Positions 1 through 6,236 of a stretch of 16,486 nt of DNA are shown here, piece after piece. Under the pieces are notes generated by a model, which saw nothing but the letters and a program-made list of their open reading frames with translations, was not told the DNA's origin and did not search any database. Numbering within the stretch: the first letter of the stretch is position 1; each line of letters opens with the position of its first letter. Location of the stretch: positions 15,179-31,664 of the forward strand of contig PMCY01000284.1 in NCBI GenBank assembly GCA_003154255.1, in the 5' to 3' direction. Source of the DNA: Candidatus Aminicenantota bacterium. Its GTDB lineage: Bacteria; Acidobacteriota; Aminicenantia; Aminicenantales; UBA4085. Position numbers and translations under genes: made by a program.

Positions 1-795
1 GAAGGGCATGAAGCCGAACGGTTTGCTGGAGGCCGCCCGGATCACCTCCCAGATGTCGATGTTCATCCGCTCGAAGATCATCTTCAGCTCGTTCACCAGG
101 GCGATGTTGACGCAGCGGAAGATGTTTTCGAGAAGCTTGGCCGATTCGGCCGCCCGGGTCGAGGACACCGGCACGGTCCTGACCACGACTTGGCTATAGA
201 GGACGTCGGCCAGGCGCAGGCAGTCCTTGGTGAAGCCGCCTACGACTTTCGGGGTGTTGGACGCGGAGTAGACCGGATCGCCGGGATTCTCGCGCTCCGG
301 GGAGAAGGCCAGGAAGAAGTCCTTGCCCGCCTTGAGCCCGCCCTTTTCCAGGATGGGCAGCATGTCCTCGTCCGTCGTCCCGGGGTAGGTGGTGCTCTCG
401 AGCACGACCAGCTGGCCCTTGCGCAGGTGCTGGGCGATCGTCCGGGTCGTATCCAGGACGAAAGACAGATCGGGATTGCGATGGGCGTCGAGCGGCGTGG
501 GGACGCAGATGATGACCGCGTCGGCTTCGGGCAACCGGGCGAAGTCGGTAGTCGCCTGGAGCTTTTTCTGGGAGAGATACTGTTTCAGCTCGGCCGTGGA
601 AATGTGCTTGATGTAGCTCTGGCCGCGGTTGAGCATCGTCACCTTGCGGGTATCGATGTCGAAGCCGAGGACCCGGAAGCCCTTGTTGACGAAAGCCTTG
701 ACCAGGGGCAGACCGACGTACCCCAATCCGACCACACCGATCACGGCGCTGCGGTCGAGGATCTTTTTTTCGAACGCTTGGCTGAGTTGACTCAT
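1..795 (-). CDS. Nucleotide-sugar 6-dehydrogenase, probably UDP-N-acetylhexosamine type (WbpA/WbpO/TviB-like), 3' end missing
   Basis: NAD-dependent enzyme that would oxidise C6 of a UDP-sugar to the uronic acid in the cytoplasm. The 265 visible codons run open to the left edge. The translation starts MSQLSQAF and has a Rossmann NAD motif GLGYVG at residues 23-28. Further family signatures follow: VPTPLD, ESTTYPGTT, FSPERENPGD, and AESAKLLENIFR, which carries the conserved lysine. The last residues in the window are KPFGFMPF. In this family that segment sits just before the GGHCIP loop with the catalytic cysteine, so the cysteine and the UDP-binding C-terminal domain lie outside the window. 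The start is set by an ATGA overlap (792-795) with the upstream epimerase gene, implying translational coupling. An adjacent WbpP-like 4-epimerase favours UDP-GlcNAc/UDP-GalNAc over UDP-glucose as substrate (inference; compare TviB/TviC). Confidence 0.9.
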   Translation of the reverse strand, partial: MSQLSQAFEKKILDRSAVIGVVGLGYVGLPLVKAFVNKGFRVLGFDIDTRKVTMLNRGQSYIKHISTAELKQYLSQKKLQATTDFARLPEADAVIICVPTPLDAHRNPDLSFVLDTTRTIAQHLRKGQLVVLESTTYPGTTDEDMLPILEKGGLKAGKDFFLAFSPERENPGDPVYSASNTPKVVGGFTKDCLRLADVLYSQVVVRTVPVSSTRAAESAKLLENIFRCVNIALVNELKMIFERMNIDIWEVIRAASSKPFGFMPF

Positions 796-1733
796 CGGGA
801 CGTCCTTTCCTTGTACCATTGTACGGTGATTTTCAATCCTTCGTCGAAGGAAATCCGGGGCACGTAGCCCAAAACGGATTTGGCCTTGCCGATGGCGGCA
901 AATGAGTGCCGGATATCCCCCGGGCGGGGCGGGTCGTAAATCGGGGCCACCGAGGCGCCCAGGATTTCGTTGATGCGGGCGGCCAGCGTGTTGACGGTGA
1001 TGCGCTCGGCGCAGGCCACGTTAACCGCCTCGCCGGCCAGCCCGGGGACCTCCCCGGCCAGGATGTTGGCCTCGACGACGTTGGCGATGAAGGTGAAATC
1101 GCGCGACTGCTCGCCGTCGCCGTAGATCGTCGGCGGCTCGCCCTTGAGGATCTTGGTGATGAAGAACGGGACGGCCGCCGCATATTGGGAGAAGGGGTCC
1201 TGGCGGGGGCCGAAGATGTTGAAATAGCGCAAACTGACCGTAGACAGCCCATAGCTGAGGCTGAAGGTTTGAAGGTACTTCTCGCCCACCCACTTGCTGA
1301 CGGCGTAGGGCGACAGCGGACGGCCCTCGACGCCTTCGACCTTGGGTAGATGGGGCTCGTCCCCGTAAACCGACGAGGAGGAGGCGAAGACGAAGCGGGC
1401 GGCCTTGGCTTCGGCCGCCGCCCAGAGCATGTTAAGCGTGCCGCGGATGTTGATCTCGTTGGTGGTGAAGGGATCCTCGATCGAGCGGGGCACCGACGGC
1501 AGGGCCGCCTGGTGATAGACGACTTTGACGCCCTGGAGGGCCTTGCGGCAGGTTTGCAGGTCCCGGATGTCGCCTTCCAGGAGATCGATTTTGCCGGCCA
1601 AGTGGGCCAGGTTTTCTCTCTTGCCGGTCAGAAAATTATCCAAGACGCGGACCCGGCGTCCGCGTTTGACGAGCTCGTCCGTCAGGTTCGAGCCGATGAA
1701 GCCGGCTCCTCCGGTGACCAGATAAATGTCCAT
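792..1733 (-). CDS. NAD-dependent sugar-nucleotide epimerase, probable UDP-GlcNAc 4-epimerase (WbpP/TviC-like)
   Basis: Extended SDR enzyme of 313 residues, expected to interconvert UDP-GlcNAc and UDP-GalNAc (or their uronates) through a 4-keto intermediate using bound NAD. Visible signatures: the N-terminal TGGAGFIGS Rossmann loop, the GDIRDL acidic motif, QAALPSVPRSIEDP, the catalytic SSSSVYG segment, and the YxxxK pair in SPYAVSK. LRYFNIFGPRQDP, YGDGEQSRDF and the C-terminal GDIRHS follow. The VPRSI..P and LRYFNxFGxRQDP wording resembles WbpP/TviC more than classical GalE. The ATG at 1733 is preceded by a GGGGGAGAGG ribosome site. Its TGA overlaps the start of the downstream dehydrogenase, and cysC ends 33 bp upstream. 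The exact substrate cannot be fixed from sequence; UDP-glucose is the main alternative. Confidence 0.88.
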   Translation of the reverse strand: MDIYLVTGGAGFIGSNLTDELVKRGRRVRVLDNFLTGKRENLAHLAGKIDLLEGDIRDLQTCRKALQGVKVVYHQAALPSVPRSIEDPFTTNEINIRGTLNMLWAAAEAKAARFVFASSSSVYGDEPHLPKVEGVEGRPLSPYAVSKWVGEKYLQTFSLSYGLSTVSLRYFNIFGPRQDPFSQYAAAVPFFITKILKGEPPTIYGDGEQSRDFTFIANVVEANILAGEVPGLAGEAVNVACAERITVNTLAARINEILGASVAPIYDPPRPGDIRHSFAAIGKAKSVLGYVPRISFDEGLKITVQWYKERTSR

Positions 1734-1766
1734 GACCTCTCCCCCGGCAGCGTTCGGGCCGGTATT

Positions 1767-2309
1767 TTACTCCAGGTACCCGCCCGCTTTCAACGCCGCC
1801 AGAACGCGGGCCGTGCTCTCCTCGAGGGTTTCCTTGTCCGTCTCCAGGATCAATTCGGGATGGACCGGCTCCTCATAAGGGTCGGAGATCCCGGTGAATT
1901 CCTTGATCTGGCCGGCGATGGCTTTCTTGTACATGCCCTTCACATCGCGCTGGATGCAGATTTCGAGCGGGCATTTGGCATAGACCTCAAGGAAGGAGCC
2001 GATCTCCCGACGGGCCCGGTCGCGGACTTCGATGTACGGCGAGATGAACGAGGTCAAGACGATGACGCCGTTGCGGGTCAGGAGCTTGGAGACGAAGGTC
2101 ACCCGGCGGATGTTCTCGTCGCGGTCGGCTTTGGAGAAGCCCAGGTCGCGGGTAAGGTCCTGGCGGACGATGTCGCCGTCCAGCCGCTCCACATGGTAGC
2201 CGCGTTCCTTTAAAATCTCGGCGGCGCGGTCGGCCACCGCCGACTTGCCCGAACAGGGCAGTCCGGTGAACCACAGCGTCACGCCTTTGTGATCGTGTCC
2301 TTCGCACAT
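1767..2309 (-). CDS. cysC: Adenylylsulfate (APS) kinase
   Basis: Phosphorylates APS at the 3' position with ATP to give PAPS, the donor for sulfotransferases and for PAPS reductase. The 180-residue protein has the normal stand-alone CysC length. The P-loop GLPCSGKS is at residues 16-23 and LDGDIVR at 43-49. ENIRRV is at 65-70, SFISPY at 87-92 includes the serine that is phosphorylated in bacterial homologues, and KKAIAGQIKEFTGISDPYE spans about 128-146. The ATG at 2309 is preceded by AAGGAG at a 6-nt spacing. The gene lies 20 bp after the alkaline-phosphatase-superfamily gene, in the same operon as sat, so the two steps of sulfate activation are encoded together. No fusion to Sat or CysN is present. 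Confidence 0.95.
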   Translation of the reverse strand: MCEGHDHKGVTLWFTGLPCSGKSAVADRAAEILKERGYHVERLDGDIVRQDLTRDLGFSKADRDENIRRVTFVSKLLTRNGVIVLTSFISPYIEVRDRARREIGSFLEVYAKCPLEICIQRDVKGMYKKAIAGQIKEFTGISDPYEEPVHPELILETDKETLEESTARVLAALKAGGYLE

Positions 2310-2329
2310 GATGAACTCCTTCTTGCGGA

Positions 2330-3700
2330 TCAGAGAATCGGCCGGCCCTTCATGTCCCCCGGGACGGGCAGGCCCAGGATCTTGAGTATGGACGGGGCGA
2401 CGTCGATGATATCGATGTCCTTGCGGACGGAGGCCTTGGCCCTCGGATCATGCAGAATGTACATGCCGTACTGGGCGTGCACCGCGTCGTCCGGCCCGGT
2501 GTCGTTCTCGGCCAAGAACTTCGTCCCCCACCCCAGCGTCCCGGCCGAGCGCCAGTAGAGGTCGTCAAAATAGACCATCAGGTCGGGGTAATCCCCGCGC
2601 AGATCTTCGTAATATTCGTTGGGCTTGATGATGTGCGTGGCCCAAGCCTCACCCCGCGGCCCGCGGATGGATTGCAGGCGGCCGGCCAGATCCTCGCGCT
2701 CCTTCTCGTAGTCGTCCGGCTTGATGATGCCCCGGGGCTCGCGTCCCTCGACGTTCATGAAGATGCGGGCATAGTAACCGCCCCAGCCCCAGGCCTTGGT
2801 CCTGTCCCAATCGATGGCCGTCTTTTCGATGCTGGCGCCCCGTTTGGGCGTTTCCTTCAGGACGAGATCCCCCTGTTCGATCAGCCATTCGTTGACGCAA
2901 AAGGCCCCCTTCATGCGCTTGGCCCCGTGGTCGGAGATGACCAGGACGACGGTGTCCGAGGGGACTTTTTCGAGGAGCGCGCCGATCTTGGCGTCGAGGA
3001 ATTTATAATAGTCGATGATGACGTTTTCGTAAGGATTGCCGGGCTCATAGAGATGATGGGCCTTGTCGAAATACTTCCAAAAGGCGTGATGGATGCGGTC
3101 GACGCCGATCTCGACGAACCAGAAAAGGTCCCAGGGCTTGGCTTGGATGAGGTAATCCAGGACCTCGAAGCGCCTGGCCGTCATGTCGAAGATGGCGTCG
3201 CGGATCTGGTCGCGATCCTCGGTCCGGAAGACGACGTCAAAAACATAAGGGCCGAATTTGGCCTCGAGCTCGGCCTTCAATCCGGGCGGATAGGTGTATT
3301 CGTTCTCCGGGCCCGGAGTAATGAAGCAGGAGACGAGGTTCCCGGCGATCTTGCGAGGAGGGTAGCTGGGCGGCACACTGACCAGGACGCTCTGCCCGCC
3401 TTTGGCCCCGATGATGTCCCAGACCGCCGGCTCCTTGATGGACAGCGAATTGGCGATCCACATTTTATCGTAGGAGTAGCCGGTGCGGTGGCGGAACCCG
3501 TAGAGCCCCAAGCGGCCGGCGTCCCGTCCCGTGGCCATGACCATCCAGGCCGGGATGGTGATGGGCGGGTCGGCGCTGCGCATGGCCCCGAAATGGCCTT
3601 CAGAGATCAGCCTGTTGAGGACGGGGAACTCGGCCCGCCGTTCGAAGACGATCTCCGGCGGGGCGCAATCCAAACCGATGACCAGAAATTTGCGGTCCAC
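2330..3700 (-). CDS. Cytoplasmic alkaline-phosphatase-superfamily hydrolase (type I phosphodiesterase/nucleotide pyrophosphatase-like)
   Basis: A 456-residue metal-dependent hydrolase of the phosphodiesterase/nucleotide pyrophosphatase branch. The expected metal and nucleophile positions are visible: D11 in IGLDCAPP, T48 in PPITIPAW (predicted nucleophile), D201 and H205 in GVDRIHH, D257-H258 in SDHGAK, and H408 in DAVHAQYGMY. There is no signal peptide or membrane segment, so it should act in the cytoplasm, unlike many phosphatases of this clan. It starts with GTG at 3700, preceded by AAAGGA. It sits between sat and cysC with gaps of about 20 bp. That position suggests action on a product of sulfate activation (PPi, APS, PAPS or PAP) or on a sulfated or phosphorylated sugar intermediate. 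This role is inferred from context only; the family also contains phosphoglycerate mutases and sulfatases. Confidence 0.85.
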   Translation of the reverse strand: MDRKFLVIGLDCAPPEIVFERRAEFPVLNRLISEGHFGAMRSADPPITIPAWMVMATGRDAGRLGLYGFRHRTGYSYDKMWIANSLSIKEPAVWDIIGAKGGQSVLVSVPPSYPPRKIAGNLVSCFITPGPENEYTYPPGLKAELEAKFGPYVFDVVFRTEDRDQIRDAIFDMTARRFEVLDYLIQAKPWDLFWFVEIGVDRIHHAFWKYFDKAHHLYEPGNPYENVIIDYYKFLDAKIGALLEKVPSDTVVLVISDHGAKRMKGAFCVNEWLIEQGDLVLKETPKRGASIEKTAIDWDRTKAWGWGGYYARIFMNVEGREPRGIIKPDDYEKEREDLAGRLQSIRGPRGEAWATHIIKPNEYYEDLRGDYPDLMVYFDDLYWRSAGTLGWGTKFLAENDTGPDDAVHAQYGMYILHDPRAKASVRKDIDIIDVAPSILKILGLPVPGDMKGRPIL

Positions 3701-3721
3701 GTGCGTCGTCCTTTGCCGGAT

Positions 3722-4870
3722 TTACTCGTTGAATGGGTTTTGGACGTCCATGATGGCCTTGGCCACCTCCGGGCGGACGAGCTCCGCCGGGGGGTATTGG
3801 CCCTTGAGCAGGAGATCGCGGATCTCTGTCCCCCGAAACTGGATCTGGTGCTCGGGACCGTGGGGGCAGATCTTATCACTGACCACGGACAGGCACTTCT
3901 TGCAGTAAAAGAAAGAGCGGAAGAAGAGCGGGGTGATGCCCAGATCGGGGAAATCGCCGAAGATTTCCTGGGCCGCAAACGGCTTATAGTAGGTTCCCAC
4001 CCCGGCGTGGTCGCGCCCGATGATAATGTGGGTGCAGCCGAAGTTCTTGCGGATGACGGCGTGGAAGATGGCCTCGCGCGGGCCGGCATAGCGCATTTCG
4101 AACATGAGGACGGCCAGGGCCGTCCGCTCTTTGACGTAATAGTTTTTAATGAGCGCCTCATAAGAGGACAGGATGACCTCGTCCTTGTAGTCGCCCTTCT
4201 TCTTCCGGCCGATGACCGGGTTGATGAACAGGCCGTCGACCAGGGTCAGGGCCGATTTCTGGACGAATTCGTGCCCGATATGGGGGGTATTGCGGGTCTG
4301 GAAGCCGACGACCGTGTGCCAGCCCTTCTCCTTGAAGAGAAGGCGCGTTTCATGGGGGGCCAGCTTCCAGTTGTCGAACGGCGTCGGCGCCGCTTGGATG
4401 AGGTCGATCGGACCCCCCAGAAGGACGTCGTGCATGCGCAGGACCTTGGCCACACCCGGATGGGCCGGGTCGGTCGTACGGAATACCTTCTGGGCGAACT
4501 CAGCCTTGTCATAGCCGAATTTCTCCTCCAGATGGAGGATCGCCGCGGGTTGGCCCGTTTCTCCGGTCAGGAGAACGTCGTTCCCCGGCTTGAGCCCGTC
4601 GGCGACGGACTTGGGCGCGTCCAGTACGATGGGGATCGTCCAGGCCAGGTCGCTGGCCAGGCGCATATGATCGAGGACATGGCGATAATCGTCCTGGCCC
4701 ATGTAGCCTTCCAGGGGGCTGAAGACCCCCGTGGCCATGTTTTCGACATCACTGAGAGCATCGGCGTCGAGAGCGACGGTCGGCAGGCCTTTGAGCGACT
4801 CGAGGGCGTCGCGCCGGGCGTCGCCGCGCAGGACCCGGTCGATAAGTTTTCCGCCGTGGGGTTGAATCAT
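3722..4870 (-). CDS. sat: Sulfate adenylyltransferase (ATP sulfurylase), homomeric Sat type
   Basis: Makes APS and PPi from ATP and sulfate. The 382-residue length is typical of the bacterial/archaeal homomeric enzyme, not the CysDN type. It begins MIQPHGGKLIDR, the conserved N-terminus of this family, which is why the ATG at 4870 was chosen over the in-frame upstream ATG at 4975 that lies inside the preceding gene. Motifs: the nucleotide-binding QTRNTPHIGH at 191-200, GRDHAGVG at 285-292, and a zinc-type cluster C323-x2-C326 with C335 and H337. FRGTEIRDLL sits near the C-terminus. A GGAG lies 11 nt before the start, so the ribosome site is only moderate. Together with cysC it gives the full route from sulfate to PAPS. 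No APS kinase domain is fused to it. Confidence 0.96.
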   Translation of the reverse strand: MIQPHGGKLIDRVLRGDARRDALESLKGLPTVALDADALSDVENMATGVFSPLEGYMGQDDYRHVLDHMRLASDLAWTIPIVLDAPKSVADGLKPGNDVLLTGETGQPAAILHLEEKFGYDKAEFAQKVFRTTDPAHPGVAKVLRMHDVLLGGPIDLIQAAPTPFDNWKLAPHETRLLFKEKGWHTVVGFQTRNTPHIGHEFVQKSALTLVDGLFINPVIGRKKKGDYKDEVILSSYEALIKNYYVKERTALAVLMFEMRYAGPREAIFHAVIRKNFGCTHIIIGRDHAGVGTYYKPFAAQEIFGDFPDLGITPLFFRSFFYCKKCLSVVSDKICPHGPEHQIQFRGTEIRDLLLKGQYPPAELVRPEVAKAIMDVQNPFNE

Positions 4871-4892
4871 GGTGTTGATGACTCCGTTGGGA

Positions 4893-5108
4893 TCAGTCAA
4901 TGTAACCGAGGGCTTTGAGGCGCTCTTTAACCTTCTCTTCCTCTTCGGCGTTGAAGACCTCGGGCTTGGCTTCATCCTTGGAGAGTGCCTCCCGAAGCCG
5001 ATTGACGATAAAGGAGGAAACAGAGGCCGTTTCCGTCCCCTGGATCGATTCTTCGATTTTTTTATAGAGGGACGTGGGGATCGTGACCGTCGTGAATTCT
5101 TTGTCCAT
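4893..5108 (-). CDS. Small ribbon-helix-helix (CopG/Arc-like) protein, probable regulator of the sat operon
   Basis: A 71-residue protein beginning MDKEFTTVTIPTSLYKKIEE. The short beta strand (TTVTIP), a first helix (SLYKKIEESI) and a second helix (SSFIVNRLREAL) fit a ribbon-helix-helix DNA-binding fold that acts as a dimer. The C-terminal third is a charged helix with EEEEKVKERLKALGYID. The ATG at 5108 has a strong AGGAGA ribosome site, and a longer in-frame reading up to 5417 would cross the promoter and phoH, so it is rejected. It is the first gene after the operon promoter and lies 22 bp before sat, which suggests autoregulation of the sulfate-activation genes or an antitoxin-like role. 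No toxin partner is next to it. DNA binding is inferred from fold resemblance only. Confidence 0.75.
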   Translation of the reverse strand: MDKEFTTVTIPTSLYKKIEESIQGTETASVSSFIVNRLREALSKDEAKPEVFNAEEEEKVKERLKALGYID

Positions 5109-5125
5109 AATCGGCTCTCCTGGAA

Positions 5126-5140
5126 GGGGCGAAAGGCCCC
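5126..5140 (-). promoter_or_regulatory. 5'-UTR hairpin of the sat operon
   Basis: On the minus strand GGGGC and GCCCC form a 5-bp stem with a 5-nt loop, located between the predicted transcription start (about 5148) and the AGGAGA ribosome site of the ribbon-helix-helix gene. It may stabilise the 5' end or modulate access to the ribosome site. No known riboswitch motif is recognised and no U-run follows, so it is not a terminator. Confidence 0.35.
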
Positions 5141-5154
5141 AAGAATTAAAGGGA

Positions 5155-5183
5155 TTTATACACCAGCCCCCCCCTTTTTGCAA
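5155..5183 (-). promoter_or_regulatory. Sigma-70-type promoter of the sat-cysC-sugar operon, with poly-G spacer
   Basis: Minus-strand -35 TTGCAA (5178-5183) and -10 TATAAA (5155-5160) are separated by exactly 17 nt. Transcription should begin near 5148, about 40 nt before the ATG at 5108. The spacer contains a run of eight G preceded by A residues (plus-strand C run 5167-5174, T run 5175-5179). Gain or loss of a base in this tract would change the -35/-10 spacing. Confidence 0.6.
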
Positions 5184-5203
5184 CCCCGCGCGGGCCCGGC
5201 GCC

Positions 5204-5234
5204 TTGACAAGACCTGTCGAAAGGTGTTTATAAT
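5204..5234 (+). promoter_or_regulatory. Sigma-70-type promoter of the phoH-era operon
   Basis: Perfect consensus hexamers, TTGACA at 5204-5209 and TATAAT at 5229-5234, with a long 19-nt spacer. Transcription should begin near 5241, only about 35 nt before the phoH ATG. The -35 box lies inside an imperfect palindrome (5204-5220: TTGACA ... TGTCGA), a possible operator. The divergent promoter for the sat operon has its -35 box only 20 bp away. Confidence 0.65.
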
Positions 5235-5243
5235 CAATCTCTC

Positions 5244-5273
5244 ATGAGCGAAGATTCGTTTCCCGCCCTCTGA
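5244..5273 (+). CDS. Possible 9-codon leader ORF before phoH
   Basis: An ATG at 5244, within a few nucleotides of the predicted transcription start, opens a reading frame MSEDSFPAL that ends in TGA at 5271-5273, one base before the phoH ATG (5275). The phoH start itself has no recognisable ribosome site. Leaderless initiation here followed by reinitiation at phoH is possible, but so short an ORF can easily arise by chance. Confidence 0.2.
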   Translation: MSEDSFPAL

Positions 5274-5274
5274 A

Positions 5275-6225
5275 ATGGTCAAGATCACCCATCCGTTCGT
5301 CAAAAAGAGTGTCTTTCTGGGCGTCCTCGACAGGAACCTGAAGAAGCTCGAAAGCCGCCTGGGCGTCACTCTCTCCATGCGGGGGGAATGCCTGTACGTC
5401 GACGGCGAACCGGACAAGGTCGAGCGCGCCCGGACTTACTTTGAAAAAATCCGCGAGCTCGAAGAGCAGGGCAATGACTTGAAGGAGGATGATTTCCACA
5501 TCGTCCTGGACCTCTTCGAGGAGAACCGCCCCAAGCCGCTGGAATCGTACTTCCCCTCCGAGCCGCTGACCCTCTCGCGCAAATCAGTCACGCCTAAGAG
5601 CCTCAATCAGAGGGACTACATCCAGGCCATCCGAGACTATGACCTGGTCTTCGGCATCGGGCCCGCCGGCACGGGGAAAACCTACCTGGCCATGGCCATG
5701 GCCTTGTCTTATTACCAGAACAAGCAGGTCGGCCGCATCATCCTGACCCGCCCGGCCGTGGAGGCCGGCGAACGCCTGGGCTTCCTGCCGGGCGACATGC
5801 TCCAGAAGGTCAACCCCTACCTGCGCCCCCTCTACGACGCCCTGTTCGACCTCATCCAATACGAACAAGCCACCCGCCTGATCGAGAAAAACGTCATCGA
5901 GATCGCCCCCTTGGCCTACATGCGGGGCCGGACGCTCAATGGCGCATTCATCATCATGGACGAAGCCCAGAACACGACCCGCGAGCAGATGAAGATGCTG
6001 CTGACCCGGACGGGCTTCGATTCCAAGGTCGTCATCACCGCCGATGTCACCCAGATCGACCTTCCCCAGCCTTCCAAGTCCGGCGTCATTCATGCCGTCA
6101 AGGTCCTCTCCGCGGTCAAGGAGATCGGCTTCTGCACCTTCACGGACAAAGACGTCGTCCGCCATCCCCTGGTCCAGAAGATCATCAAGGCCTATCAGAA
6201 GGCCGAATCGCGGCCCCAGGAATAA
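5275..6225 (+). CDS. phoH: PhoH family ATPase
   Basis: A 316-residue cytoplasmic P-loop ATPase of the PhoH/PhoL type, linked in many bacteria to RNA metabolism and commonly encoded beside ybeY. The N-terminal part (about 1-65) looks like the usual KH-like RNA-binding region. Walker A is GPAGTGKT at 129-136, Walker B is IIMDE at 226-230 followed by AQNTT, and TRPAVEAGERLGFLPGD at 158-174 is a family signature. GFDSKVVITADVTQIDLP near 247-264 is also characteristic. The upstream in-frame sequence has no ATG, GTG or TTG before a stop at 5245, so the start at 5275 is forced unless a rare codon is used, although no ribosome site is evident. It is the first gene of the plus-strand operon, and pgpH follows 11 bp later. 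Confidence 0.95.
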   Translation: MVKITHPFVKKSVFLGVLDRNLKKLESRLGVTLSMRGECLYVDGEPDKVERARTYFEKIRELEEQGNDLKEDDFHIVLDLFEENRPKPLESYFPSEPLTLSRKSVTPKSLNQRDYIQAIRDYDLVFGIGPAGTGKTYLAMAMALSYYQNKQVGRIILTRPAVEAGERLGFLPGDMLQKVNPYLRPLYDALFDLIQYEQATRLIEKNVIEIAPLAYMRGRTLNGAFIIMDEAQNTTREQMKMLLTRTGFDSKVVITADVTQIDLPQPSKSGVIHAVKVLSAVKEIGFCTFTDKDVVRHPLVQKIIKAYQKAESRPQE

Positions 6226-6236
6226 AACTTTAATCC

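Noticed and set aside
2450..4918. An 822-codon open frame on the plus strand across the sat, hydrolase and cysC region
   Set aside because: It is antisense to three well-recognised genes and has no domain or ribosome site; long antisense frames are expected with this GC-rich codon use.
4871..4975. An N-terminal extension of Sat by 35 residues
   Set aside because: It overlaps the preceding gene, and the Sat family begins at the IQPHGGKL segment.
4893..5417. A 174-codon version of the ribbon-helix-helix gene
   Set aside because: The extension would run through both divergent promoters and into phoH; the ATG at 5108 has a strong ribosome site and starts the recognisable fold.
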